Shown here: piece after piece, positions 1-9,352 of the stretch
How the letters are laid out: the number at the start of each line of letters is the position of its first letter
Position numbering within the stretch: the first letter of the stretch is position 1
Assembly (NCBI GenBank): GCA_035048495.1
Contig: CM068545.1
Location: 22,912,741 to 22,976,740, forward strand
DNA length: 64,000 bases
Direction of reading: 5' to 3'
DNA from: Euptelea pleiosperma
Taxonomy: Eukaryota > Streptophyta > Magnoliopsida > Ranunculales > Eupteleaceae
Notes under the pieces: generated by a model
The model's input: the letters and a program-made list of their open reading frames with translations, nothing else
The model's database searches: none
Told to the model about the DNA's origin: nothing
Translations under genes and position numbers: made by a program

Positions 1-1
1 G

Positions 2-1426
2 GTCTCTTTAATGAGAAATGATATAATGGAGCTTTCGTATACACCCAGGTGCCCCATACTCACTACTTTGCTACTGCAAGGAAACCCTTTATCGAAAGGG
101 ATCTCAGATTCTTTCTTTGAGCACATGCCAAACCTCAGGGTTCTCGACCTATCCAAAACTAAAATCAAGCACCTGCCACATTCTATCTCTGACTTGAAGA
201 ATCTCCGTGCACTTCTCTTACGCAATTGTCATTACTTAACTTATGTGCCTTCGCTTCAAAATCTTGCAGAATTGAGGGTGTTGGACCTCCACAGTACTTG
301 CATCAAAGAATTTCCTCAAGGCATGAGAAGGTTGGTCAATCTCAGACGCCTTGATCTCTCTTCCATTGACGGCCCAAGAATGTTTCCGAGTGGGTTACTA
401 TCCATGCTTTCCTTTCTCGAGGACCTCAAAATAGCTGATCCTGGTTTGTCGTATGAAATGGGAACGATCATGGTGGAAGGAGCATGCGTGGAGGAACTCA
501 TGATGAACTTGACACATTTAGAAATTTTGTATGCTGGGTTCTCCGATTTGCATACATTTAATAAATATGTCAGGTCTGAGCATGTGCAACAGTTGAAAGA
601 ATTCCATTTATCTGTAGGCGCTAATCCCATCGAGTATATAGATACATTGATGCACGAGAAATTTGTATCTGTACTCGGAGTCAATCTCATTGATGGAAAT
701 ATGTCCCTTGTGCTCCCTCACAACATCCAAGAATTGTGTATTGCTAATTGCAACGATCTCACTAGGTTATCGGAATTGTATTGCTTAAAGAATGCGAGGG
801 ATTTGAAGCATTGTAAGATCATTAGTTGCAATGGGATAGAGTGCATCTTGTCGTTAGAAGATAAAGAAGCGGGCACATTATTATTACCAAGCCTGGAGAA
901 TTTGTCTCTTTATAGCTTGGACAAGTTAAGTGCACTCTATAAGGGAGTTGTGTCATGCGACATCCTTTCTAGTTTAAAGGAACTGGACATGTACAAGTGT
1001 AATCATATAGAGAATCTGTTCTCACCTGGGCTGTTGCAGCACCTCCAAAGCCTTGAATATGTTCATGTCCGACATTGTGAGCAGATGGAGGAGATAATAG
1101 CAGAAGAAGAAGAGATGGGTGAAGGGAGCAACAATACCATCACACTCCCAAGGTTAAAGAAGTTGAAGTTGGAGGATCTACGGAAATTAAAGAGCATTTG
1201 GAAGGGGTTAATGGTTTGTGATTCTCTACAAATTATTCATGTATTTAAATGTGAAGAGATGAAAAGGCTCCCTCTCTCTATGGAAATGAAAAATAGACGA
1301 CGACCACCACCACCACTACCTGCTCTCAAAGAAATCGAAGGAAGCAAAGAGTGGTGGGATTCGCTAGAGTGGGACCATCCCAATGACAAAACCCTCCTTC
1401 AACCCTTCTTCAAAAGGTCGGTATAA
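2..1426 (+). CDS. NLR-A: C-terminal LRR part of a CNL resistance protein (5' end outside window)
   Basis: The frame is open from base 2 through the window edge, so this is the 3' part of a longer gene; the first visible Met (base 11) is not the start. It aligns with NLR-C and NLR-E from just after their NB-ARC domain (RVSLMRNDIMELSYTPRC block). The visible 474 or so residues are leucine-rich repeats of the plant CNL type, with LxxLxxL cores, a C-rich second half (about residues 240-430) and an acidic EEIIAEEEE stretch. The C-terminus is the cluster's signature WWDSLEWDHPNDKTLLQPFF, then KRSV and a stop. The LRR domain of CNLs gives recognition and autoinhibition in the cytosol. No frameshift or internal stop is visible, so the gene may be intact, but its CC and NB-ARC parts cannot be judged here. 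NLR-E is the closest relative in coding and 3' flanking sequence. Confidence 0.9.
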   Translation, partial: VSLMRNDIMELSYTPRCPILTTLLLQGNPLSKGISDSFFEHMPNLRVLDLSKTKIKHLPHSISDLKNLRALLLRNCHYLTYVPSLQNLAELRVLDLHSTCIKEFPQGMRRLVNLRRLDLSSIDGPRMFPSGLLSMLSFLEDLKIADPGLSYEMGTIMVEGACVEELMMNLTHLEILYAGFSDLHTFNKYVRSEHVQQLKEFHLSVGANPIEYIDTLMHEKFVSVLGVNLIDGNMSLVLPHNIQELCIANCNDLTRLSELYCLKNARDLKHCKIISCNGIECILSLEDKEAGTLLLPSLENLSLYSLDKLSALYKGVVSCDILSSLKELDMYKCNHIENLFSPGLLQHLQSLEYVHVRHCEQMEEIIAEEEEMGEGSNNTITLPRLKKLKLEDLRKLKSIWKGLMVCDSLQIIHVFKCEEMKRLPLSMEMKNRRRPPPPLPALKEIEGSKEWWDSLEWDHPNDKTLLQPFFKRSV

Positions 1427-2075
1427 TGTGAATATTACGAATGAATTCTTATATTTCTATTCCAGAGGCTTCCTTAATATATTCCTTATATGATCCATTG
1501 GGTTTGATTGATGTAGGCCTGCGAGTGATTTATGAATTCAGAAGAAGCTATCACATACCAAATCAGATGAATATATATGTCAATTTGGTTAGATACTTAT
1601 CAATTATCAGATCTTTCTTCAAATCTTTCTTAAAAGGTTGTTTAATTCAAGGTGGGAACTACTACTACCACTTATACTGTACCAACTCTTGAGAGCCATA
1701 TTTATTAGTTTTACCATCATGCCTGATTACTAACTTGTTTGAACACCATCTATAAGCAGACTTCTCGTTTTGAATACAGAGTTACAGATGTCTGAAAATA
1801 CTCAAATCCAAAGTCTAGAATATCATCACCAATCCAGCTATTTTTGCGTGTGGGTACACCAGGAAGTGGGCCAAACATTCATAGGTCGATGGGGACTTTT
1901 GATATCGACATCTGTATCCATGTTTTCTTATGCACGTTTTATTTGATAATTAGTGACTTACGTTCACAAAATTATTTGATATTTTCCTCTTTATTGGTTG
2001 ATTGATCATTTCCAATAGATGCCACTATTGATTAATATACATTGATGAATTAGTGGAGCAGATGTATTTTTTTGA
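1427..2075 (+). other. NLR-A 3' flank, duplicated with the paralogues
   Basis: Non-coding. The first 250 bases (ATGAATTCTTATATT..., TATGATCCATTGGGTTTGAT...) recur after NLR-B (8659-8830), NLR-C (46110-46250) and NLR-E (61555-61700). The later part, including TTATGCACGTTTTA and GATTGATCATTTCCAATAGA, recurs at 61865-62050. A small open frame at 1441-1692 lies inside this shared flank and is not conserved as protein, so I do not call it a gene. Confidence 0.7.
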
Positions 2076-2259
2076 AACCGTGGGTATCCTGGCCTCTTAA
2101 ATCACCCGACTAGTCCACTGGGGCATAATAGTCACCCCTTCCACACAGGGCCGTCTTAATACAAGTTGAGGCCTAAGGCGAAAACTCTAAATGGGGCCTT
2201 TTTATTTCATGGCTCAAGCTCCAGTCACTGGCCTAAAATGACAGGCTCCTGTTAAATAT

Positions 2260-2549
2260 GAGCCACGTGGCACAATCTTAGAGGACTCTGACCGTATGGA
2301 TGTTTGGCAAATCCCTAAGTAGACCTACAAAACAAAAATCAGCCTGATTAGTGATTTATGTATAGGTGTTGGATTGGACTTATTTTCATGGGTTAATCTC
2401 AATTGTGGGAATTTGAGCAGTATTTGAGGTACAAAGTTCCAACGCTTAGAAATTACTAATCAGGCTGATTTTTGGTTTTCAGGTCCACCTAGGGATTGGC
2501 CAAACATCCATATGGTCAGAGTCCTCTAATAGTGCGCCACGTGGCTCGA
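2260..2549. repeat. Fold-back element, type A (G-box tipped)
   Basis: Roughly 290-bp imperfect palindrome. Each tip carries GCCACGTGGC, itself palindromic with a G-box core CACGTG. Inward of the tips come GACCGTATGGATGTTTGG and its mirror CCAAACATCCATATGGTC, then AATCAGCCTGATTAGTGATT-like arms. Many relatives occur in this window (4966, 14250, 29772, 48398, 49637). No coding capacity. The terminal target duplication is not clear. Confidence 0.75.
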
Positions 2550-2749
2550 TGTGTCCTGTAGTCGGAGCATGTCATTTTAGGATGGTAACTGGAGCCAGAC
2601 CCTTATTTCATATTGCCTCTTTGCTTAAACAATTTTTTTTTTTTTACAAAAATACCCTACTGCCCATACAGTTAAGTTAAAAGACCTTTTGGGTAGGTTG
2701 TACTGTAATAAGAAAAAAGGACGTTTTGCCTTCTTGGTAGGCTGTATTG

Positions 2750-2926
2750 GTAAAACTTCTATCACACGAAATTGTAAATCACACAAAACACAGCCAATGA
2801 GTTCTCGGCGCGTAAACAAGTGCTTTGCAACGTACCCATGTGCATTTGCTTTTTAGGTGTACGTGCCAGAACTCATTGGCTGTGTTTTGTGTGATTTGCA
2901 ATCCCATTGTGACAGAAGTTTTACTC
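2750..2926. mobile_element. MULE-like MITE, 177 bp
   Basis: Inverted ends GTAAAACTTCTATCACA / TGTGACAGAAGTTTTACTC. Longer inner arms pair GCCAATGAGTTCTCGGC with GCCAGAACTCATTGGC. It is flanked by a perfect 9-bp duplication GCTGTATTG (2741-2749, 2927-2935), typical of Mutator-like elements. A second copy sits at 48625-48780. Confidence 0.85.
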
Positions 2927-3195
2927 GCTGTATTGTAGCATACACAAAGAAGGCCCTTTTTGGTAGGCTATATAGCCTGTAGCATACAGAAACTTTTTGG
3001 TGGACTATAGCCTATAGCATACATAGAAAAAAAAAAGTGATTGGAGGGCCTGACGCCTATGGAAAGGTTGGGGGCCTTTTCAAAAAATAATTTAATAAAA
3101 GTATGTACAAAATTTCTGAAATTTGGGGGCCTTCCATGTGGGGGGCCTTAGGCAACCGCCTCACTTGCCTAGCGGTCGAGCCGGGCCTGCTTCCA

Positions 3196-3349
3196 CACAT
3201 GCCGGAGTATACTGGAAGAGTTAATGTGGACAGAGCAGCTTATTGCCCTCTACTCTTTCCAGGAAGTGGCCCATCACCCCTTCCTCACATGCTGGAGCAC
3301 ACTGGAAGAGTTAATGTGGACAAAGTCACTTATTACCCTCCACTCTTTC
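3196..3349 (+). repeat. Imperfect direct repeat, about 90-bp period
   Basis: Two copies of a unit containing ACTGGAAGAGTTAATGTGGAC start at 3196 and 3286. A partial earlier unit (GTCACCCCTTCCACA) lies left of the hAT element at 2131-2145, so the hAT insertion split a tandem array. The overlapping small open frames have no recognisable product. From 3350 to 3744 I see no gene and no recognised repeat. Confidence 0.6.
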
Positions 3350-3744
3350 GGAGAGTTGAACTCAGAACCTCCTACTTTTTGGAGTGGAGTCCTGGCCAGC
3401 TGCACTCAACCCTTGGGGTGGAGCAGATGTATCTCTCTGTCAAATAGACTTACAGCTGCAACCAAACATCCCTTAATAATAAGCCTATTCAAAATTTCAA
3501 ATAGAGATAGTGGCATGAAATTATACACAGATCCCATTCCCCCATTGTCACCTTCTTGGATTCAATATTACCCAACTCTTGAAACCCTATCCTACCAATC
3601 AAGAAACTGAGGACATGTTATGGGTTACATCTGAACAGCCAAACCTAAACCTCCTCTAAATTCCCGCTCAAGAGTGTTGGTTTGTAGGTCCACCTAGGGA
3701 TTGGCTAAACCCCCCGATCTTGTGTAAAATGCTTCCACGTTATT

Positions 3745-4066
3745 GCTACAATGACCCATATTTTTTATGATATAGTTGGTCGGGGCCTCCTAACCCCAAG
3801 CTTTCCCCTCCAAATAATAATAATAATAATAATAATAAAAATAACATGATAACAATAATAATTTTATTGTGCATTTTTTTTATAAAATCAAAAAATAAAA
3901 TAATCCATTGCATTCTTTTGCAATACACTACCAACCAATCAGCTAAACTTCGTTTCCATCTATTTACATGGCGTGAACCAAACAGTTGTGACTTGCATTG
4001 TGAGTGAATACAACGCAAGTCGCTACATTTGCACTACAGTGCAAAACGCACCAAGTGTAGTGAAAG
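3745..4066 (-). mobile_element. Partial copy of the 46719-47430 TIR element (reverse orientation)
   Basis: Reverse-complement match to the left half of the element at 46719-47430: shared blocks include GGGGAAAGCTTGG, a TAA/TTA microsatellite (3818-3840), TGCAATGGATTATTTT and AGTGCAAATGTAGCGACTTG. The outer terminal repeat is degraded here (CCAAGTGTAGTG). No coding capacity. Confidence 0.6.
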
Positions 4067-4439
4067 TAGGGTTTTTTTTTCGCACCGTTGGTTACGAAAA
4101 CCCTAATCTCAACACATTTATAATTTTATCTAAGTTTTTATCTTGCAAAAATATGAACTTTGTATAGGGATTCGTGTCGGATGTCGATCCGCACTCGGGA
4201 TTAGTCGGATTAGTGCGAATAAGAACATAAAATGACGGATAATATACAAGAGAAATGTGGAAGGATGAGAATGGTGAGTCGAGAATAAAAATGAAAAACA
4301 AGAATAAGAGCAATTTAGATTTTAAGCTTTTGATATATGGATTTTGGAAAGATGGGTTCTCTCAATTTTAAAAAGAAATCACTATCCCTCATGAATTTTA
4401 TCTATTTTTATGGTTTTTTATTTTCAATCTTTGTTTAAT

Positions 4440-4736
4440 TCATAAAAAAAAAAGATATATCTTAAGTTTACCAACAATGATTTTTATTTTTATTTTTAAT
4501 CTCCTCTTTCCATGTTTGATTTGGGGTTTGGGTTTTGGCCCAAACCCAAACCCTTGTTCTAAGGTTGAAGACAAGTGCACTTTTGTCCATTAATACAAAA
4601 TTTGGTAGTCAACTTGGGTCAACATTGGTCAAATAACAGTGGACCGAGTCATAGGGGGGTATGTCAGCTTTTTCAAATCATGGGGGGTATGTCAAATTTT
4701 AAACATAAGTTGAGGGGGTATGTCAAAAATTCCCTT
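4440..4736 (+). repeat. GGGGGTATGTCA-type repeat, single arm
   Basis: The block with TTTGATTTGGGGTTTGGGTT, GTCAACATTGGTCAAAT and GGGGGTATGTCAAAAATTCCC recurs at 53640-53850, and inverted at 53030-53260. At 53 kb two such arms form a large palindrome; here only one arm remains. No gene. The stretch 4067-4439 is AT-rich and only weakly similar to the inner part of the 53 kb palindrome. Confidence 0.55.
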
Positions 4737-5473
4737 ATTATTATTATTATTACAGAAATTTTCTAAAAAGAAAAAAAACTTTAATCTATTACAAAAACAA
4801 AAATAAAATTCTAACAATTTCAAAAAAAGTAACTAAACGCCCTTTGAAAGGGCATTTCTCCCTGACAGAAATAAATCTCCTGACAAAAGTAGGAAAAAGC
4901 TGAAAAGGCTGACAAACGCCCTTTAAAAGGGCGTTTCCCATAGAGGAGTAAAACTTTTGTCCCAATACGAGCCACGTGGCACATTCTTAGTGGACGCTGA
5001 CCGTATGGATGTTTGATCAGTCCCTTGATGGACCCGGAATCCAAAAATCAGGCTGATTAGTAATTTACAACCTTTGGATCTTTGCACTCAAATAATGCTC
5101 AAATTCCTACAATTAAAATCAACCCATGAAAATAACTTCAATCCAACACTTATAAACCACTAATCATGTTTCTTTTTTGGTGTGTAGGTCCACCTAGTGA
5201 TTTGCCAAACATACATACGGTCATCGTCCGATAAGAGTGTGCCATGTGGCTCGTATATGGACAAAAGTTTTACTCCTCTATGGGCAAACGCCCTTTTAAA
5301 GGGCGTCTGTCACAGATGCCCTTTAAAAGGGCGTTTGTCAGCCTTTTCAGCTTTTGTACATTCAGTCTTTTCACCTTTTATATCTGTCAGGGAGAAACGC
5401 CCTTTCAGACATTTAATTTTGTTTTTGTAAATAGATTAAAGTTTGTTTTCTTTTTAGAAATTTTTCGTTGTTG

Positions 5474-5480
<7 letters not shown>
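4737..5480. repeat. Composite palindrome, about 740 bp
   Basis: The outer arms mirror each other from the TTATTATTATTACAGAAATT / AAATTTTTCGTTGTT borders inward. They include CTGACAGAAAT/ATATCTGTCAG, AGCTGAAAAGGCTGACAAACG / GTTTGTCAGCCTTTTCAGCT, the self-complementary AAACGCCCTTTAAAAGGGCG (four variants at 4830, 4914, 5286, 5318), and GAGTAAAACTTTTGTCC / GGACAAAAGTTTTACTC. A type A fold-back element forms the centre. No real gene: the open frames here are by-products of the palindrome. Confidence 0.75.
4966..5256. repeat. Fold-back element, type A, at the palindrome centre
   Basis: Tips TACGAGCCACGTGGCACA and TGTGCCATGTGGCTCGTA, then GACCGTATGGATGTTTG and its mirror. Same family as 2260-2549. 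The G-box is perfect at the left tip (4971-4980) and has one change at the right tip. Confidence 0.7.

Positions 5481-5544
<64 letters not shown>
5467..5544 (+). repeat. Compound microsatellite (TTG)n(TTA)n(TTG)n
   Basis: Uninterrupted triplet runs directly after the composite palindrome and at the start of the next TIR-element copy. A shorter (TTA)n tract lies at about 5975-6008 in the same element. Confidence 0.9.
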
Positions 5545-5545
<1 letters not shown>

Positions 5546-5977
5546 TGGAGGGGAAAGCTTGGGGTTAGAGGACCCCGACCAGCTATATAAAAAAGGGTCG
5601 AGATCTGGGGACAATGTTTTGGTGTACCCACATAGAAGATGAATCAATGGCTGATTTTTGGTGAGGATGATCTCCTCTCCTCACCATATAGATCACCCCC
5701 ACAAAAAGCAGCACATTCTGAAATTTCTAATCCCCTCAAATGTGGTTTTCAAGTTAAACGGTAAAAATAGACAGTCCATAATTCTTCGACTTCTAAGCCA
5801 GTCTATGAATATCGGAATGATTTGAATTTTTGTGAGGATGATCTCCTCGCCAAAGAGATCATCCTCACCAAAAATCAGCCATTGATTCATCTTCTACGTG
5901 AAAAATAGAAAACTAAAAAATAAAGAAATAAAAAATAAAAAGATAATAATAATAAAAAAGAATCACGGTGGTTGTTG

Positions 5978-6008
<31 letters not shown>

Positions 6009-6237
6009 GGTTGTTGTTTTTTGGACAAAAAAATGTTGATCTAACACAATGCACTTGCTTGCTGCAGTTTTTGGGCTGCACTTCCTTGCATCTATTTTGT
6101 TAAGGACTCTGCAAGGGTTTGTCAACCACTTGCACGGCAATTCATTGCACACCTCCAACTAATCACTTTCAATCCCAAAATTGTGGCTAGTGGGGGTGCA
6201 TTGCACTCAATTTGCCGTGAACCAAGCAGGGCCTTAG
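5543..6237 (+). mobile_element. TIR-element copy (46719-47430 family), interrupted
   Basis: The left part TTTGGAGGGGAAAGCTTGGG to about 5593 and the right part 5901-6237 (GCAGTTTTTGGGCTGCACTT, TGCATCTATTTTGTTAAGGA, GTGAACCAAGCAGGGCC) match consecutive segments of the element at 46719-47430. A palindromic MITE (5629-5900) separates them. Its right half recurs inverted at 52846-53019. No coding capacity. Confidence 0.65.
5629..5900. mobile_element. Palindromic MITE with about 46-bp terminal inverted repeats
   Basis: Ends CACATAGAAGATGAATCAAT and ATTGATTCATCTTCTACGTG continue inward as GGCTGATTTTTGGTGAGGAT / ATCCTCACCAAAAATCAGCC. Inserted into the TIR element at 5543-6237. Single-ended relatives occur near 12885 and 29085. 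Transposon superfamily not clear. Confidence 0.7.
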
Positions 6238-6917
6238 AGACCATCGACCATATAGATATTTGACCCATCACTAGGTGGAGCTACAGATCAAAAATCAACC
6301 TAATTGATGACTTCTATTCTTTGGATTGTAGTCTTTTTCATGGGCTGATTTTCATCCATGTGATTCGAGCATTATTAATTTGGGTACTCAGATCAACGGA
6401 TAGAATCACCAAAAATCATCCTGATTGATCTCCATCTGTTTGATATGAGCACCCCAAAAAAATTTATGTGAATGAAATTAAAATACGTACCAATGAAAAA
6501 TGCTCAAATACAATGGAAATAGATCACCAATCAAGCTGAGTTTTGGTATATGTAGGTCCATCAAGGGTGGGCCAGTCACTCATGGGTCAGTGAACTCGAA
6601 ATCACATGGTGTATTTTTGTGTTCCCCACAGGACCACAGGAAAAATTCGCCTCAAGCTAAATTTTTTGGATGTTTAGCCGACTTACACACCAAAAAGCAG
6701 CCCGATTGGTGATTTTTAGCTCTTGGGACTGAGTACCCAAATAAAGCTCGATTCCAAAAACTGAAATCTCTCCATGATAAGTGCTCGAATCACCCAAAAA
6801 TTTTAAAGTCCGTTGGACATCAAACTTGCGCTCAAATCCCTGATGATAAATTCTTTTATGTTCGAGAGAAGGACTTCCCCACTGACCTTATTTTCTCAAG
6901 TACCATCTAGCAAGCTT
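6238..6917 (+). other. Duplicated NLR 5' flank (belongs to NLR-B)
   Basis: Non-coding. The block is repeated upstream of NLR-C (42130-42840) and, inverted, upstream of NLR-D (52200-52845). Shared pieces include GGTCCATCAAGGGTGGGCCA, CATGGTGTATTTTTGTGTTC, and at the end CTGACCTTATTTTCTCAAGT followed by CTAGCAAGCTT. At 6916 the homology to NLR 5' flanks stops and LRR coding homology starts at once, so the coiled-coil, NB-ARC and most LRRs have been deleted. Confidence 0.65.
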
Positions 6918-7097
6918 ATTACCAAGCCTAGAGTATTTGTTGTTGGAAAAAATCAGAGTTGAAAAACCTGAAAAAGTGACTAACGGGGTCACTTTGGGCA
7001 TAAATAAAAGTGGGGCCCACTTATCTTTTGAGGCGGGTCCATGTTGATTTTTCATCTTCTTGATATAGAGAATAATGTGGTTAAATTATTTAACTAA

Positions 7098-7514
7098 GGT
7101 GGCGTTTGGTAAATTAAGTTATCAGATCTAAAAGCTTAAAGTGCTTAAGATCTAGTAGCTTAATGACTTATGTCTGAATTAGGTTGTTTGGCTAAGGTCT
7201 TAAGTCTTAAAATTAAGTCAAGGGCATTGTGGGTATTTTTAAATATTTATTAGGATACTTTCGTAAGTTTTTAAAAGAGAAAGGTTTGAAAAAAGGGCAT
7301 TGTTGGTATTAAAAAAGAATCAAACAATCTTTTTTAAAGATTCATTCACTTACGGCAAAAAGTGAAGGCTGGGTCACTTTTGTCTTTTTTTCCTTGAGTT
7401 TGGTGATAAGTGCTGAAATTAGGTCGTTTACCAAACACAACTTAATCACCAAAATCACTTAATTTTAGCTGATTCAGACTTAAGGGCTGAAAAAAAGTTT
7501 TACCAAACGCCACC
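7098..7514. mobile_element. Tourist-like (PIF/Harbinger) MITE, 417 bp
   Basis: Terminal inverted repeats GGTGGCGTTTGGTAAA / TTTACCAAACGCCACC with TAA on both sides (7095-7097, 7515-7517), the 3-bp target used by PIF/Harbinger elements. No transposase. Inserted in the NLR-B gap. Confidence 0.8.
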
Positions 7515-7559
7515 TAAGACCCTTTATGGGTGAATGAAAAATTGACTCCAAACTACCCT

Positions 7560-8052
7560 ACTTGTAATGTTTGTAAGTGAATAAAGTTTGTAAAAAACTT
7601 TAGTCTCATATTGGAAAACAACAAGATTGGAATGCAACTATATATAGAAGTTGTTCCATAGAGACTTGTAAGCACAAAGTGAATAGTTGATGGGCTCGTG
7701 CGCACACGAGGGCCCATGAGGAATAAAAGGATTTGGATCTTGGGATCCGAAATTCCTTAATGCCCGCCCGCAGGGGGGTGCAAATCCTAGCTTTAAGCTT
7801 CACGTGGGTGCGCGAATATGGGAATACTTGTTCTGATTCATCGAACATGCGGTTATGTAACCACATCCTTCTCTATTTAATCTTATTTCGTCTCCTCTTT
7901 CAAAATACGCACAAAATTTCTCTGGATTTTATAAGTTTTCTTTTGTGATAGTACAAGCACAGTTTCGGTTCGCAGACGTGTGGATTAAGTGCTATTTTCA
8001 TACGTTGAGATCGTTGTATCCTGGGAGACAGATGTCCAAAGACCTTTAGCAC
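7560..8052 (+). mobile_element. Solo LTR-like segment
   Basis: The sequence looks like a plant LTR: TCTCATATTGGAAAACAACA, then the TATA-like ACTATATATAGAAG (about 7638), a GC-rich transcribed part, and CTGGGAGACAGATGTCC near the end. It ends ...CTTTAGCA just before NLR homology resumes at 8057. I cannot fix the left border or a target duplication, so a solo LTR is likely but not shown. Confidence 0.4.
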
Positions 8053-8517
8053 TGCAATGTGCCACGTGGCACCCTTTCTAGTTTAAAGAAACTGAATACG
8101 TATAAGTGTAATCATATAAAGATTCTATTCTTGCCTGGATTGTTGCAGCCTCTCCAAAACCTTGAAGATGTTTACATCTGTGATTGTGAAAAAATGGAGG
8201 AGATAATAGCAGCAGCAGAAGGAGAAGAGATGGGTGAAGGGAACAACAATTCCATCACACTCTCAAGGTTACAAAAGCTGGAGTTGGATCGTCTACCAAA
8301 ATTAAAGAGTATTTGGAATGGGTTAATGCTTTGTGATTCTCTACACACTATTCGTGTGTATAAATGTGAACAAATGAAAAGGCTCCCTCTCTCTATGGAA
8401 ATGGAAAATAGACAACGACGAACATCACTTCCTACTCTCAAAGAAATCATCGGAAGCAAACACTGGTGGGATTCGCTAGAGTGGGACCATCCCAACGACA
8501 AAACCCTCCTTCTCAAA

Positions 8518-8658
8518 TTATTTTTTTTTGGAAGTAAAGAAGTTTTATTAATGGCTTGGAGGCTGAGAAATCCTACCAAGGCAAAGAAGGAAAACAACGA
8601 AATAAAAGCATGAAAAAGAGGCCCACAAAAACACACCTCACAAACAACTACCCACAAA
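8518..8658 (-). mobile_element. LINE 3' tail, antisense in NLR-B
   Basis: The plus strand reads a T run (8520-8529), then AAGTTTTATTAATGGCTTGG and AGGCTGAGAAATCCTACCAA. The complement matches the 3' end of the LINE at 63427-63989 (GGTAGGCTTTCTCAGCCTCG, CTTAATAAAGCTC, poly-A). It is severely 5'-truncated. Downstream NLR 3' flank resumes at about 8659 (GGAATTCTTATGTCGTGTG). Confidence 0.8.
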
Positions 8659-9191
8659 GGAATTCTTATGTCGTGTGTAGGACTCTTGTTTCTTTACACA
8701 TTGCATTATGTGTTTTATTTTCCTTCCACAAACTTCCTTAATTCTTTATATGATCAGTTGGGTTTGATGTTGACCTGCAAAAGATTTATGAATTTCAGAA
8801 GAAGTTGTCGCATACCAAATCTGACATTTATTATCAATTCTCAGATCCTTCTGTAAATCTTTCTTAAAAGGTTGTTTAATTCAAGGTGGGAACTACTGCT
8901 ACCACTTATATTGTAGCAACTCTTGAGAGCAATTTATTAGTTTTATGATGATGCCTGATTGCTAACTATTTTCAACACTCTTTCGGGAAGACTCACTGAA
9001 TGTTTGGTCCATCCCTTGCCACACTCTTTATACCATGAGCTTCATGCATAGACCCATGTGTGAGTTCCAAGCCTACGTTAAAAAATACTAAAATCCAAAG
9101 GCTAGAATATCAGCAATCAAGCTATATTTTGTGTGTGGGTACACCAGGAAATGGGCTAGGAATAGTTGTAACAATGACGACAATGGTGGAT
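8659..9191 (+). other. NLR-B 3' flank
   Basis: Matches the 3' flank of NLR-C (GAATTCTTATGTTGTGTGTA, GCATTATGTATTTTAT) and, further on, that of NLR-A (TGTGGGTACACCAGGAA). No gene. Confidence 0.6.
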
Positions 9192-9199
9192 GTTGCAAT

Positions 9200-9344
9200 T
9201 AGGCCAGGGTGTAAACAGGCTGGACCATTAGAGGTTTGGGGCCTAAATTTTAATTGAATGAATTAGATTGGCTTTGAGTTCGAGCCTATTCAAAATTTAC
9301 CAAAAGCAAGGCTCAGGCCCAAGCCCAACCCATTTACACCCCTA
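9200..9344. mobile_element. hAT-like MITE, 145 bp
   Basis: Starts TAGGCCAGGGTGTAAAC and ends TTTACACCCCTA. It is flanked by a perfect 8-bp duplication GTTGCAAT (9192-9199, 9345-9352). The interior is GGCCCAAGCC-rich. No coding capacity. Confidence 0.8.
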
Positions 9345-9352
9345 GTTGCAAT

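Larger units (their letters stand above)
2146..3189. mobile_element. Non-autonomous hAT-type element carrying two nested insertions
   Basis: The element starts CAGGGCCGTC and ends GAGCCGGGCCTG, imperfect terminal inverted repeats. It is flanked by a perfect 8-bp duplication CTTCCACA (2138-2145 and 3190-3197), the target size of hAT transposons. No transposase frame is present. A fold-back element (2260-2549) and a MULE-like MITE (2750-2926) lie inside it. The flanking DNA is part of a 90-bp direct repeat, so the element landed in a repeat unit. Confidence 0.8.
6916..8613 (+). pseudogene. NLR-B: deleted and interrupted CNL relic
   Basis: Two pieces of the LRR end of a CNL remain. 6917-6941 (TTACCAAGCCTAGAGTATTT) matches the codons just before the SALYKGVV block of NLR-A. 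8057-8520 encodes the following LRRs, GTLSSLKKLN through EEIIAAAEGEEMGEG to the signature WWDSLEWDHPNDKTLL. The 1.1 kb between them holds a Tourist-like MITE (7098-7514) and LTR-like DNA (about 7560-8052). The 3' end is replaced by an antisense LINE tail (8518-8658), which supplies the last 30 or so codons and the stop at 8611-8613. With no start, coiled coil or NB-ARC, it cannot make a receptor. Transcription from the adjoining NLR-type flank could still give a non-coding or LRR-only transcript; that is inference. Confidence 0.85.

Noticed and set aside
1441..1692. 83-codon open frame after NLR-A
   Set aside because: It lies in the 3' flank shared with NLR-B, -C and -E, where the frame is not kept.
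5244..5642. Open frames through the palindrome and triplet repeats (runs of Tyr, Cys or Asn)
   Set aside because: Simple-sequence and palindrome artefacts; no conserved protein and both strands open.
8043..8057. GCCACGTGGC at the NLR-B LRR border as a fold-back tip
   Set aside because: The paralogues read GTGCCATGCGGCACCC at this place, so it is NLR coding sequence with two base changes, not a fold-back end.
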